From assembly GCA_002886105.1 (NCBI GenBank), contig CP025776.1, positions 248,001 to 312,000 on the forward strand: a DNA stretch of 64,000 nucleotides, written 5' to 3'. Every line of letters starts with the position of its first letter. Within the stretch, counting starts at the first letter, position 1. Of the stretch, positions 1 through 11,880 are shown piece after piece. This DNA is from Enterobacter sp. EA-1 (GTDB taxonomy: Bacteria; Pseudomonadota; Gammaproteobacteria; Enterobacterales; Enterobacteriaceae). Position numbers and translations under genes: made by a program. The notes under the pieces were generated by a model that saw nothing but the letters and a program-made list of their open reading frames with translations, did not search any database and was not told the DNA's origin.

Positions 1-662
1 CGGTGGCGGCGTTAGCCTGAGCTACGACAAAGGGGAAGCAAACGGCGTCTGGTCGAGTTTGAATGCGGATTCCATCACCGGTAAGAACGTGGCGGATAAC
101 TGGCGTGTCCGCTGGATGACCGGCTATTACTACAAGCTGATCAACAAAGATAATGAGCGTCTGACCGTCGGCCTCAACAATATGCTGTGGCATTACGACA
201 AGGATCTGAGCGAGTACACGCTGGGACAGGGCGGCTATTACAGTCCGCAGCAGTATATCTCGTTCGCGGTGCCGGTTGTCTGGCGGAAACGTACGGCAAA
301 CTGGTCGTGGGAGTTGGGTGCGTCTGGCTCGTGGTCGCACTCAAAAACCGATGGCATCAAACGCTATCCGTTGCAGAACCTGATCCCGGATAACCAGTTC
401 TTTGCCAATGGCGACCCGATGTACTCGGATAAGGACAATGGCAGTGCGAGCAGCAGTTCGAACGGTTTTGGTTATACCGCACGTGCGCTGGTGGAGCGCC
501 GGGTGACGTCCCACTGGTTTATTGGCGCGGGTGTCGATATTCAGCAAGCGAAGGATTACACCCCAAAGCCATGCGTTGATTTATGTGCGTTATTCCGGTG
601 CCGGGTGGCAGGGCGATATGGATATGCCGCCGCAAACGCTCACGCCTTACGCTGACTGGTAA
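1..662 (+). CDS. bcsC: BcsC C-terminal part, cellulose export outer-membrane porin (partial, 5' end outside window)
   Basis: This is the C-terminal beta-barrel of the cellulose synthase subunit that carries the glucan chain across the outer membrane. The readable protein has the BcsC end pattern: WRVRWMTGYYYKL, a run of alternating aromatic strands (GGYYSPQQYISFAVPVVW), GFGYTARALVERRVTSHWF and a final SHALMYVRYSGAGWQGDMD followed by PYADW and TAA. The N-terminal TPR part lies upstream of the window. One extra base near 570 shifts the frame, so an uncorrected reading stops at 655 with a false tail; the family-like end is in the next frame at 662. The neighbour pdeK also follows bcsC in E. coli. 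Identity is recognised from the protein pattern; the frameshift is read directly. Confidence 0.92.
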
Positions 663-881
663 AAAAAGGACAATTCCGGCGGTGAATCGCTGCGCGCCAT
701 GGTGGGCGTATAGTGATTAAACGCCAGTGATTCAATCTGTTACCCATAATGATTGCCGCTATCCTCTTTCGCGTTGCAATCTGGCTGGTCGTTTGTCTCA
801 AGAGCGTCACGATCGAGTATAATCTGGCGGCAGAGTCGCTGTTGATTTCCTCTGCGCTTATCGTACCTCTGGAGAGTGATT

Positions 882-2873
882 TTGCGTGTTAGCCGTTCTT
901 TAACCATTAAACAGATGGCCATGGTGTCTGCCGTGTCCATGGTGTTTATTTTCATTTTTGCGTCATTCTGCTGTTTCATTTCTTACAGCAGAATCGCTAT
1001 AACACGGCTACGCAACTGGAAAGCATTGCCCGCTCCGTTCGTGAACCGCTCTCGGCGGCAATTCTGAAAGCCGATATTCCGGAAGCGGAATCTATCCTGA
1101 AGCAAATTAAACCAGCCGGGGTGGTGAGTCGGGCGGATGTCGTGCTGCCCAATCAATTTCAGGCGCTGCGCATGCGCTTTATTCCGGAGCGCCCGGTGCC
1201 GGTGATGATCACCCGGATATTTGAATTACCGATCCAGATCTCGCTGCCGATTTATTCGCTGGAGCGCCCGGCCAACCCTCAGCCATTGGCTTATCTGGTA
1301 TTGCAGGCCGATTCGTACCGCGTCTATAAATTCGTCATCAGCACGCTCTCTACGTTAGTGACTGCTTACTTGCTTCTTTGGCTGATGCTGACCGTGGCGA
1401 TCTCCGGTGCATGAACCGGTTACTGGTGCACCCGCTGCGGAAAATCGCCCGTGAGTTGAATGACCTCCCGGCAGAGGATCGCCTTGGGCACCAGTTGGTT
1501 TTGCCTTCCCATCACCATGACGATGAAATAGGCATGCTGGTGCGCAGCTACAACCGACACCAGCAGCAATTGCTGCGCGAATATGATGCGTTAAACCTGC
1601 AATCGACGCAGTTCCCGGTGTCTGAACTGCCGAACAAAGCCTTTCTGATGGCGCTGATGGAGCAGACGGTTGCGCGGAAAAGACCACGGCGCTGATGGTG
1701 ATTGCCTGCGACACGCTGCGCGATACCGCGGGCGTGTTGCAGGAAAATCAGCGAGAAATGCTGCTGCTGACGCTGGTAGAGAAGCTGAAGTCGGTGCTGT
1801 CACCGCGCATGACGCTTGCACAGGTCAGCGGTAATGACTTCGCGATTATCGCCCACGGCGTAAAGGCGCCGTGGCAGGCCATGACTTTAGGTCAGCAAGT
1901 ACTCACTGCGATTAACGAGCGGATCCCGCTTCAGGGGATCCAGCTACGCCCGACCGCCAGCATTGGCGTGGCGATGTTTTATGGCGACCTTTCCGCTGAG
2001 CAGCTTTACCGCCGCGCGGTATCCGCCGCCAGCAGTGCGCGCGGCACAAAGGGAAAAAACCAGATCCAGTTCTTCGACCCGCAACACATGGCGCTGGCGC
2101 AGCAGCGTCTGGCGCTTGAGAGCGATATTCTCACCGCGCTCGAGCAGGGTAAATTTGCGATTTGGCTGCAACCGCAGGTGGATCTCGCCAGCGGCGAACT
2201 CAGGAGCGCGGAAGTGCTGTTGCGTATGCAACAGCAGGATGAGCGCTGGGATTTACCGGAAGGATTGATAGAACGTATTGAATCCAGCGGGTTGATGATC
2301 AACGTCGGTTACTGGGTGCTTGAAGAGTCCTGTCGCTTACTGGCGGCATGGCAATCGCGGGGGATTATGCTGCCGCTGTCGGTCAACCTCTCCGCCTTGC
2401 AGCTTCTCCATCACAATATGGTGCCCGATATGCTTGAACTGCTGCATCGCTACCGTATTGCGCCAGCTACGCTGATCCTCGGAAATCACGGAAAGCCGCC
2501 GTATTGATGACCCGCAAGCGGCGGTGGCTATTCTGCGCCCCGCTGCGCGAGGCCGGGGTTCGCATTGCGCTGGATGACTTCGGTATGGGCTACGCCGGGT
2601 TACGTCAGTTACAACATATGAAGTCGCTGCCTGTGGATGTGCTGAAAATCGACAAGACGTTTGTTGACGGGTTACCGGATGACAACAGCATGGTGTCGGC
2701 CATTATTCATATGGCGCGCAGCCTTGAGCTGGACATTATTGCTGAAGGAGTGGAGCGGGGAAAACCAGCGCGCGGCTGGCGCAAGCGGGCGTAAATGTGG
2801 CGCAAGGCTTCCTTTTGCCCACGCGTCGTCAGCAGAGGCGTTTGAACAGCGCTGGTTTGCCGCTTCCGGATAG
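882..2873 (+). CDS. pdeK: PdeK, membrane c-di-GMP phosphodiesterase (HAMP, degenerate GGDEF, EAL), frameshifted
   Basis: Inner-membrane signalling protein of the YhjK/PdeK family, which hydrolyses c-di-GMP. The TTG start at 882 is chosen because GGAGAG lies 5 bp upstream and the product then begins [18 protein letters not shown] as in E. coli. Order: N-terminal membrane helix, periplasmic sensor part ([20 protein letters not shown]), second membrane helix near 1330-1420, HAMP-like linker ([19 protein letters not shown]), a GGDEF remnant without the signature, then EAL. In the EAL domain the glutamate motif is AEVLLRM (EVL variant), and [10 protein letters not shown]-like, [12 protein letters not shown] and [13 protein letters not shown] motifs are kept, so it looks catalytic. 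At least five indels break it (about 970, 1405, 1690, 2480, 2760). Those at 1405 and 2480 fall on CCTGG sites and are probably assembly errors. A GTG at 876 is an alternative start but touches the ribosome-binding site. Confidence 0.9.
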
Positions 2874-3046
2874 GGCTGAAAATCGGTAAATTGTTACGAG
2901 GTTGTGCGAGTCAGTTCAAACTTTTTAACATTGTTGTTTCCAGATTTGATGTAAGTTTATTTCTGTCGTGTTTGACGGGTGTTATTTTTAAACCGCAGGC
3001 TAATTGAAAACCCCACAAAGCCTGAGGTTTAATCCAAGGACACCTT

Positions 3047-4328
<1,282 letters not shown>

Positions 4329-4343
4329 TTTCATGACTTATGA

Positions 4344-4373
4344 CCGCAGTCCCTTGTCGGACTGCGGGCTTCT
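4344..4373 (+). terminator. Terminator after dctA
   Basis: A perfect 9-bp stem, CCGCAGTCC paired with GGACTGCGG around a 6-nt loop, begins 16 bp after the dctA stop and is followed by a short pyrimidine stretch (GCTTCT). The T tract is weak. Confidence 0.6.
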
Positions 4374-4550
4374 GCGCATAATTCCCCCCTATTACCGTCA
4401 CAATTCACGATGAATTTTCGGGATTATTCACTTCACGGTGTGACGTTTTGCTTTTCCTGCGGTCTAAAAGCGAAGTGTTTTTACGTATCTTTCGGCCTCC
4501 TCTGGCGGGCTGACTTTTTTAACCCGAGGAATGTTGATTAGGGGGTTCTC

Positions 4551-6040
4551 ATGCAGGGCACAAAAATTCGGTTGTTAACAGGCGGTTTGCTGATGCTGGC
4601 GGCTGTCGGTTATGTGCAGGCAGATGCGCTCCAGCCCGACCCGGCAACAAGGGACACTGGGAAATGGTTTTCAGTGGCAGGTTTTAGCCACGCCGCAGCG
4701 TCCCAGCGATCGCATTGAAATTCGCCTGTCTATTAATACCGGTTCGCTCACCGAAAGCACGCAACAGAGCGGTTTCAACCATTTTATTCCTCGCATCGCG
4801 CTGACCCATAGCGGTCCGCTGGATCCTGCGCAGGTGCGTTCGCTCTGGCAGCAGGGCATCGATCCGAAACGTCCGTTGCCGCCAGCGGTGGTGTCGTACG
4901 ACTTCACGCAGTACAGCCTGAGTCTGCCGAATAATCGTGGCGACTTGCTGAAAGAGGCGCTGGTCTGGCTGGCGGATGCCGCCGGGAACTTAGCCATTAC
5001 GCCCGAGACGGTGAATCATGCGCTTGCCAGCAACGATATGGTCGTCACCGGCCTCGGCGATACGACAGACAACGCATGGCGTTATCGTCTGAAAGGTTCC
5101 GCGCTGCTGGCTCACGATCCGTCGGTGATGCCAAAAGAGCCGATCGATGCCGCGCAGGTCAAAGCATTCTACGAGAAATGGTATACGCCGGACGCCATGA
5201 CGCTGATTGTGGTCGGCAATGTGGACAGCCGCGCGATTGCCGAGCAAATCAATAAAACCTTTGGTGAGCTGAAGGGTAAACGCCATACGCCGGCCCCTGT
5301 GCCGACGCTGTCGCCTTGCCGCCACAGCCGGTAAGCCTGATGACCGACGCGGTCACGCAGGATCGCCTGTCAATCATGTGGGATTCCGCCCCGGCAGCCG
5401 ATCCGTGAATCGTCGGCGCTGGAGCGTTACTGGCGTGCGGATTTGGCGCGCGAAGCGCTGTTCTGGCACATCCAGCAGAATCTGACCCGCAATAACGCCA
5501 AAGATATTGGCCTGAGCTTCGAGTGCCGGGTGCTGTTCCAGCGTGCGCAATGCGCCATTAATGTTGATTCGCCGAACGACAAGCTCAATGCCAATGCGGG
5601 CCTGATCGCGCGTGAACTGGGGGAAAGTGCGGCAAAAGGTCTGCCGGAAGAGGAGTTCAAGGCGCTGATCGCGCAGAAGAACCTTGAGTTGCAGAAACTG
5701 TTTGCGACCTATGCCCGCACCGGCACCGATATTCTGATTAGCCAGCGGATGCGCTCGTTGCAAAAACCAGGTCGTGGACATTGCACCGGAGCAGTATCAG
5801 AAACTGCGTCAGGGCTTCCTTAACAGCCTTACGCCGGAAATGCTGAACCAGGATCTGCACCAGCAGTTGTCGCAGGATATGTCGCTGATACTGCTGCAGC
5901 CAAAAGGCGAGCCGGAATACAACATGAAGGATTTGCAGGCGACGTGGGAAGAGGTGATGGCGCCAGCCGAAGCCGCAACTGCGCCGGCAAGCAATGATGA
6001 TGTGCGTTCCGATGTGTCGGATATTCCGCCACGGCAATGA
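4551..6040 (+). CDS. yhjJ: YhjJ, M16-family peptidase-like periplasmic protein, frameshifted
   Basis: Protein of the pitrilysin (M16) zinc-protease fold, probably periplasmic. The start at 4551 follows a GGGGG ribosome-binding site at 5 bp and opens a signal peptide, MQGTKIRLLTGGLLMLAAVG, cut after VQA. The body matches E. coli YhjJ: PDPAWQQGTL-like start, RPSDRIEIRLSINTGSL, QQGIDPKRPLPPAVVSYD, AFYEKWYTPDAMTLIVVGNV, APVPTLSPLP and MLNQDLHQQLSQDMSLILL. The M16 zinc motif HxxEH is not visible, which agrees with YhjJ being an inactive-type homologue. Indels near 4635, 5310, 5390 and 5767 break the frame; the one near 5390 turns CCTGG into CCCCGG. It faces kdgK and shares a terminator hairpin with it. 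Confidence 0.9.
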
Positions 6041-6050
6041 CGAAAACGAC

Positions 6051-6071
6051 GCCTCTCCCCTCGGGAGAGGC
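6051..6071. terminator. Bidirectional terminator between yhjJ and kdgK
   Basis: Stem GCCTCTCCC / GGGAGAGGC (loop CTC) sits in the 43-bp gap between the convergent stops of yhjJ and kdgK and can serve both. Confidence 0.7.
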
Positions 6072-6083
6072 ATCAACATCCAC

Positions 6084-7018
6084 TCAGTTCGGCATGGCGT
6101 CGCGCGGAATGATCGCGCCGCGATACTGAATGACCGTGCTGGCGGTTAAATGGCCGCGTTTTGCTGCCGCAACCGCATCGCCGCCGGTCAGACGCACGGC
6201 CAGATAGCCTGCGCTGAACGAGTCGCCCGCCGCAGTGGTATCGATCACTTTCTCTTTCGGCAATTTCACTGCCGGGACTTCCACAACCGCTTCGCCCGCA
6301 ATCGCCACCGGGGGCATGCGTCCGCGCCGCGTTTGATGACCACTTCTTTCACACCGGCTTGCTGGGTGCGTGCAATCACCTCTTCTACCGGCTTTTCGCC
6401 CCACAGCAGGTCTTCATCATCCAGCGTCAGGAAAGCGATATCGGTGCAGGCCAGCATCTGCTGATAAACCGGGCGCGTCTCTTCTGTGCTGGCCCACAGG
6501 CGCGGGCGGTAGTTGTTATCGAAAATCACTTTACCGCCGTTGGCGCGGCACTCCTGCAGCAGTGACAGCAGCTTATGACGGCTGGTCGGGCTCAGGATTG
6601 CCGGTGCTAATGCCGCTCAGATAGAGATAATCGAACGTGGCCAGCTCTTCACAGATCGCGTCGGATTGATCGCTCTCCAGCCAGAATTTGGCTGCGGCTT
6701 CGTTGCGCCAATAGTAGAAGGTGCGTTCGCCGGTCGCATCGGTTTCGATGTAGTACAAGCCCGGCAGGCGGTTTTCCATACGCTGAGTCAGGCGGGTATC
6801 CACGCTCTCGCTCTGCCACGATTCCAGCATCTGCTGGCTGAAGTTATCCGTACCCAGCGCGGTGACATAGTGCACGGACAACGCCGCAGGATCGACCCTC
6901 GGCGCGCGATGTAAACTGACGTATTAAGGGTATCGCCACCAAAGCCACGATTAACTTCTGCGCCTTTTGTGACAGCTCGATCATGCATTCGCCAATGACG
7001 GCAATTTTCCTCGGACAT
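6084..7018 (-). CDS. kdgK: KdgK, 2-dehydro-3-deoxygluconokinase, frameshifted
   Basis: PfkB-family sugar kinase that phosphorylates 2-keto-3-deoxygluconate to KDPG, feeding hexuronate breakdown into the lower Entner-Doudoroff pathway. The PfkB signatures are present: GGDTLNTSVYIARR near the N-terminus, RPGLYYIETDATGERTFYYW-like substrate region (read as LPGLYYIETDATGERTF) and the C-terminal DTTAAGDSFSAGYLAVRLTG with the catalytic aspartate. The true N-terminus should read MSEKIAVIGECMIELSQKG; frame changes near 7005 and 6960 hide it. Further breaks lie near 6900, 6610 and 6310, the last being CCTGG turned into CCCCGG. A KdgR-like palindrome lies upstream. Length fits the usual ~309 residues. 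Confidence 0.93.
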
Positions 7019-7086
7019 AGTCGTGAACCTGGAATCAGATGAATTAACGGTAGTGTGCGTTGTGGGTGATTCGTGGTCAACTATAT

Positions 7087-7101
7087 TAAAACAACGTTCC
7101 A
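7087..7101 (-). promoter_or_regulatory. Possible KdgR operator upstream of kdgK
   Basis: Read on the minus strand, TGGAACGTTGTTTTA lies about 70 bp upstream of the kdgK start. It resembles the KdgR half-sites TGAAAC-N3-GTTTCA with two mismatches. kdgK is a known KdgR target in enterobacteria; the site itself is inferred. Confidence 0.35.
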
Positions 7102-7176
7102 GTATTTTTTGAGCTAAAGCGTGTTCTGTGCAGATTCCGGTGTCCCGCTTTTTGATTTTTGCCGCCAGCGTGAACA

Positions 7177-7203
7177 TAAAGTTATCAGACCGAGCGCCGA
7201 TAA
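7177..7203 (+). promoter_or_regulatory. Sigma-28 (FliA) promoter of pdeH
   Basis: TAAAGTTA, 11 bp, GCCGATAA: a match to the flagellar class-3 consensus TAAAGTTT-N11-GCCGATAA with a single mismatch and exact spacing. It ends 47 bp before the pdeH start. pdeH is a FliA-dependent flagellar-regulon gene in E. coli. Confidence 0.88.
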
Positions 7204-7250
7204 CCCTTTGACGAGTTCCTCCGAGTCATCCCATCGACAGGACAGTAGAA

Positions 7251-8020
7251 ATGAAGTTAAAGCAGGTCATCCAGCGACTCAATATTCCTGAGGCAGACAT
7301 TGAAAGCTTGCAGGAACGTCGTTACTGGCTGCAATGCGAGCGTGCTTATACTTATCAGCCCATCTACAGAACAGATGGCCGCCTGATGGCTATTGAAGTA
7401 TTGACCATTGTGACCCATCCGTTGCAGCCGGATCAGCGTATCGCGCCGGATCGCTACTTTTCTGAAGTGGCTGTGCGCCAGCGTGTGGAAGTGGTATACG
7501 AGCAGGTGGCGCTACTGGCGGAGCAAAAGGCATTCTTCGAAGAGAATGAGGTGCTGGCGTCGGTGAATGTCGACGGTCCAACGCTGCTGGCGATGCGCCA
7601 GAACAAAGAACTGATGTCACTGGTGGAATCGCTGCCGTGGATCCGCTTCGAGCTGGTTGAACATATCCGTTTACCGCAAGACTCCACTTTCGCGTCAATC
7701 AGCGAAATCGGCCCGCTCTGGCTGGACGATTTTGGCACCGGCATGGCGAATTTCTCGGCGCTGAGCGAAGTGCGTTACGACTACATCAAAGTCGCGCGCG
7801 ACCTGTTTATCATGTTGCGTAAAACCCCGGAAGGGCAAAATCTGTTCACGCTGCTGCTGCAGTTGATGAACCGTTATTGCCGGGCGTGATTGTTGAAGGG
7901 GTCGAAACCCTCGGAAGAGTGGCGCGACGTGCAAGACTCGCCGGCGTTTGCCGCACAGGGCTATTTTCTCCTCGCGCCCGGTTCCTTTAGCCGCTTGAAC
8001 ACGTGATACTCGAACTGTAA
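7251..8020 (+). CDS. pdeH: PdeH, EAL-domain c-di-GMP phosphodiesterase, frameshifted near the 3' end
   Basis: Cytoplasmic stand-alone EAL protein (YhjH/PdeH), the main phosphodiesterase that keeps c-di-GMP low in motile cells. The start at 7251 gives MKLKQVIQRLNIPEADIESL. Visible motifs: EVLTIV in the place of the EAL glutamate region, VNVDGPTLLAM, FELVEHIRLP and the metal-binding LDDFGTGMANFSAL, then YDYIKVARDLF. Two indels near 7876 and 7909 (CCTGG turned into CCTCGG) mask the end. Corrected, it reads NRYCRGVIVEGVETLEEW, DSPAFAAQGYFL and finishes NTVILEL at TAA 8018-8020. A sigma-28 promoter lies directly upstream. With bcsC and pdeK in the same window, c-di-GMP turnover sits next to cellulose export. 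Confidence 0.94.
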
Positions 8021-8082
8021 TCGCCGCCCTTTCCTGAGCCTCAACTATCTTTATGAAAGTCAGGCTGTAAAGGAAAGGTTCA

Positions 8083-10115
8083 ATGACAAAAACGAGTAAA
8101 GCGATTATTGCCGTCATTGCGACGCTGCTGTTACTGATTGTGGTTGCCATCATTATCGTCGCCACATTCGACTGGAACCGCCTCAAACCGACGATTAACG
8201 AGAAAGTCTCAGCTGAACTGAACCGCCCTTTGCCATTCGCGGCGATCTTGGTGTGGTCTGGGAGCGGCAAAAGCGGAAACCGGCTGGCGAAGCTGGGTGC
8301 CCGGCCGCATGTGCATGCCGATGACGTCCTGCTGGGCAACCCGCCGGACATTCCCGAAATCACCATGGTGCATCTGCCCCGCGTGGAAGCCACGCTGGCC
8401 CCGCTCGCGCTGCTAACCAAAACCGTCTATCTGCCGTGGATTAAACTCCAGCAGCCCGATGCCGAGCTGATTCGCCGCTCCGATACGCTGAATAACTGGA
8501 CCTTCAATCTCGCCAGCGACAGCACGAAAAGACCGATACGCCGCCCTCCGACTGGTCTTTCCGCCTCGATACGATCCTTTTCGATCGCGGGCGCATCGCT
8601 ATTGACGACAGCGTAACCCGCGCCGATATCGACATTCTGGTCGACCCGCTCGGCAAGCCGTTGCCGTTTAGTGAAGTCACGGGCAAAAGCGATAACAAAA
8701 CCCACGCTGGAGATTATGTCTTTGGCCTGACGGCGAAAGGGCGCTACAACGGTCAGCCGCTCTCCGGCACGGGGAAAATTGGCGGCATGCTGGCGCTGCG
8801 CAGCGAAGGGACGCCCTTTCCGGTGCAGGCGGATTTCCGTTCAGGCAATACCCGCGTGGCGTTTGTCGGCACCGTTAATGATCCTCTGAATCTGGGCGGC
8901 ATCGATCTGCAACTGAAATTCGGCGGCGACTCTCTTGGCGATCTGTACGGGCTCACCGGAGTATTGTTGCCGGATACGCCCCCCTTTGAAACGGATGGTC
9001 ACTTAGTGGCGAAGATCCATGATGCTAAGGGCCAGACCTATGATTACCGCGACTTTAATGGCCATATCGGCGACAGCGATATTCACGGTACGCTCAAGTA
9101 CACCACCGGCAAACCACGCCCCAAACTGGAAGGCGACGTCGAGTCGCGCCAGCTTCGTCTGGCGGATTTAGGGCCACTGATTGGCGTCCATTCCGGCAAA
9201 GGCACCGTGGCGAAAAAAGAGGCTGTGTCAACGCAACCTGCGGGTAAGGTGCTGCCGTACGATCGTTTCGAGACCGACAAATGGAACGTGATGGATGCCG
9301 ATGTCCGCTTTAAAGGTCGCCGGATTGAACACGGTTCAAGGCTGCCCATCAGCGACTTCTCGACCCACGTGTTGCTGAATAATGCCGATTTGCGTCTGCA
9401 ACCGCTGAAGTTCGGCCCCGGCGGGCGGTACGATTTCGGCAACGCTCCACCTCGAAGGCGATAAGAAGCCAATGCAAGGGCAGGCGGATATTCAGGCGCG
9501 TCGCCTGAAGCTCAAAGAACTGATGCCCAACGTGGAACTGATGCAGAAGACGCTCGGGGAGATGAACGGCGATGCCAGCATTCGTGGCGTGGGCAATTCC
9601 GTCGCTGCACTGCTCGGCACCAGCAACGGCGATCTGAAGCTGCTGATGAACGACGGACTGGTAAGCCGTAACCTGATGGAGATCCTCGGTCTTAACGTCG
9701 GTAATTACCTTGTCGGGCAGATCTTTGGCGATGATGAAGTCCGGGTCAACTGCGCGGCGGCGAATCTCAATCTGGTGAACGGCGTGGCGCGCCCGCAGAT
9801 CTTTGCTTTTGATACGGAGAACGCGTTGATTAACGTCACGGGCAGCGCCAGTTTTGCGTCAGAGCAGTTAGATTTAACCATCGATCCGGAAAGTAAAGGC
9901 ATCCGCATTGTGACACTGCGCTCGCCGTTGTATGTGCGCGGCAGTTTCAAAAACCCGCAGGCGGGCGTCAAAGCCGGGCCATTGATTGCCCGCGGTGCGG
10001 TCGCGGCAGCCCGCAACGTTAGTCACGCCAGCAGCAGCCTTACTGGCGCTGGTTTCACCTTCTGAAGGTAAGCAAAAATCAGTGTCAGGCAATTTTGTCG
10101 CAGATGAAGCGCTAA
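8083..10115 (+). CDS. yhjG: YhjG, AsmA-family inner-membrane-anchored protein, frameshifted
   Basis: Large AsmA-like protein with one N-terminal membrane helix (AIIAVIATLLLLIVVAIIIV) and a long periplasmic part, a family linked to outer-membrane assembly and lipid transport. Characteristic stretches include FDWNRLKPTINEKVSAELNR, the conserved GDYVFGLTAKGRYNGQPLSG-type segment (here AGDYVFGLTAKGRYNGQ), FRSGNTRVAFVGTVNDP, ESRQLRLADLGPLIG and the AsmA C-terminal block RIVTLRSPLYVRGSFKNPQA. Indels near 8228, 8270, 8525, 9432, 10020 and 10076 break it; the last hides the family-like end SQMKR at TAA 10113-10115. Length (~680 residues) is as in E. coli YhjG. It converges on yhjE. Confidence 0.9.
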
Positions 10116-10173
10116 AGGATAAAGTGGGGTTTCTGGCTTCCGTCACCGGCGAGTGAATGTTCTGCCTCTTCCT

Positions 10174-10290
10174 GAAGGTTGGGATTTTCTTCCCCGCAGG
10201 GTGAGGGGATTTTCTCCCTTAAAGGTTGGGAGATTTTCGCCTCTAAAGGTTGAGGGTCTCCCTCCCTTTAGGAGAGGGCGGGTGAGGGTA
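10174..10290 (+). repeat. Degenerate short tandem repeats in the yhjG-yhjE convergent gap
   Basis: The unit AAAGGTTGGGAGATTTTC recurs in variants at about 10175, 10222 and 10246, separated by CCCTT/CCCCGC spacers. It ends in a G/C-rich inverted pair (CCCTC ... GAGGG, about 10260-10278) that may act as a terminator for both convergent genes. The third copy is more diverged. Confidence 0.6.
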
Positions 10291-10294
10291 AATA

Positions 10295-11609
10295 TTACAG
10301 CGACTGGTGCTTCGTCTCGTGCGTCAGCAGCAGAGCGATCAACGTCAATGACGCCATCGCCGCCGTAAATCCCAACGTAAAACAGACCGTAGTTCGCCTG
10401 CAACCAGTCGCGATATAGGGGGCCACGGATGCGCCCAGAATCGACGACACGTTGTAAGAGAACGACGCGCCGGTATAGCGAACTTCCGTCGGGAACAGCT
10501 CTGGCAGCAGCGCGCCCATCGGGCCAAAGGTCAGCCCCATCAGACTCAAACCAATCAACAGATACGCCATCACCAGCACCGGGTTACCGGAACCCGAGCA
10601 GCGGCGGGAAGATGCACAGCGCGAACAGAATAATCAGCGAGGTGATCACCACCATGCTTTTGCGACGGCCGAACGCATCCGCCAGCAAACCCGCCACCGG
10701 AACCATCACGCCAAAACCGATCACTGCCAGCATCAGCATCCACAGCACTTCGTTACGCGGCAGGCCCAGCCCCTGTGGCGAGGTGCTGTAGGTCATTGAG
10801 TAGACTGTCATGATGTAAAACAGCGTGTAGGTTGCCAGCATGATAAACGTGCCCAGCACCGTCACGCGCACGTGTTTGGTCAGCAGCGTTCCCAACGGGA
10901 TTTTGACCTGTTTCTTTGCCGCAGCGACTTTGGCAAACACCGGGGTTTCATGCAGCGACACGCGAACATACAGGCCAATAATGACCAGCACGGCGGAGAA
11001 GATAAACGGCACGCGCCAGCCCCAGCTCATAAACTGTTCATCGGTCAGCAGCCGGAGAGCAGCAGGAAGGTGCCGTTGGCAAAGAAGAAACCGATCGGTG
11101 CACCAAGCTGCGGGAAGGAGCCATACAGCGCACGTTTACGCGGCGGTGCGTTCTCCGTCGCCAGCAGCGCTGCGCCACCCCATTCACCGCCCGGTGCCCA
11201 GACCCTGACCAAAACGCGCCAGCGCCAGCAGCAAGGGCGCCATCACGCCAATGGTCTCGTAGCCCGGCAGCAGGCCGATCACGACCGTGGAAATGCCCAT
11301 GGTCAGCAGCGAGGCGACGAGCGTAACTTTCCGGCCGACGCGATCGCCGAAGTGACCAAATACCGCGGAGCCGATTGGACGGGCAATAAAGGCAATGGCG
11401 AAGGTTGCCAGCGATTGCAGCGTGGCCGCTGTCGGATCACCCTGCGGGAAGAAGATATGTGGAAAAACAATGACCGCAGCGGTGGCGTAAATATAGAAGT
11501 CGAAGAATTCGATGGCGGTGCCGATCAGAGACGCGATGACGACTTTATTGCGGGAGTTTACCGGTGCGTGTTCCTGTTCGTTGTCTAATGTTGTGGCTGT
11601 AGCTTGCAT
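10295..11609 (-). CDS. yhjE: YhjE, MFS metabolite:H+ symporter family transporter, frameshifted
   Basis: Twelve-helix inner-membrane transporter of the metabolite:proton symporter branch of the MFS (the ShiA/ProP/KgtP group). The start at 11609 gives MQATATTLDNEQEHAPVNSR. The MFS signature GHFGDRVGRKVTLVASLL is complete, followed by ARFGQGLG, MSWGWRVPFIFSAVLVIIGL, the central-loop motif PVAGLLADAFGRRKSMVVIT and ALLPELFPTEVRYTGASFSY. Indels near 11190, 11040, 10585 and 10400 split it. Length (~440 residues) matches E. coli YhjE. The substrate is not established. It is transcribed toward yhjG, and its 5' side faces 270 bp of gene-free, AT-rich DNA. Confidence 0.93.
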
Positions 11610-11880
11610 AAAATTTTCTTATTTTGGGGCGAACGAACAGCCATATTAGTCACAGCAAAAGAGACATTTCAATCTGTAACAAAACCACGGATAGCCTGAA
11701 AATTGAGCAAAAGCGAATAATTTTCAGGCTTGCGATTTATCTTCTATGAAATGCTTCACAATTTTTAAAGATTGGTGGATAAAACTGGTTTTTGGTTAAA
11801 TAAAAGTTACGGTCTGGATTTTCATGCTGAAATCATCGATCGGGCTGATATATTGCGTTTACGTTCAGCCCGATAGCCGA

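Noticed and set aside
10174-10290. CRISPR array
   Set aside because: Units are too short, degenerate and few, with no uniform spacers.
10840-11588. Long plus-strand frames opposite yhjE
   Set aside because: Antisense shadows of a GC-rich transporter gene with no start signals.
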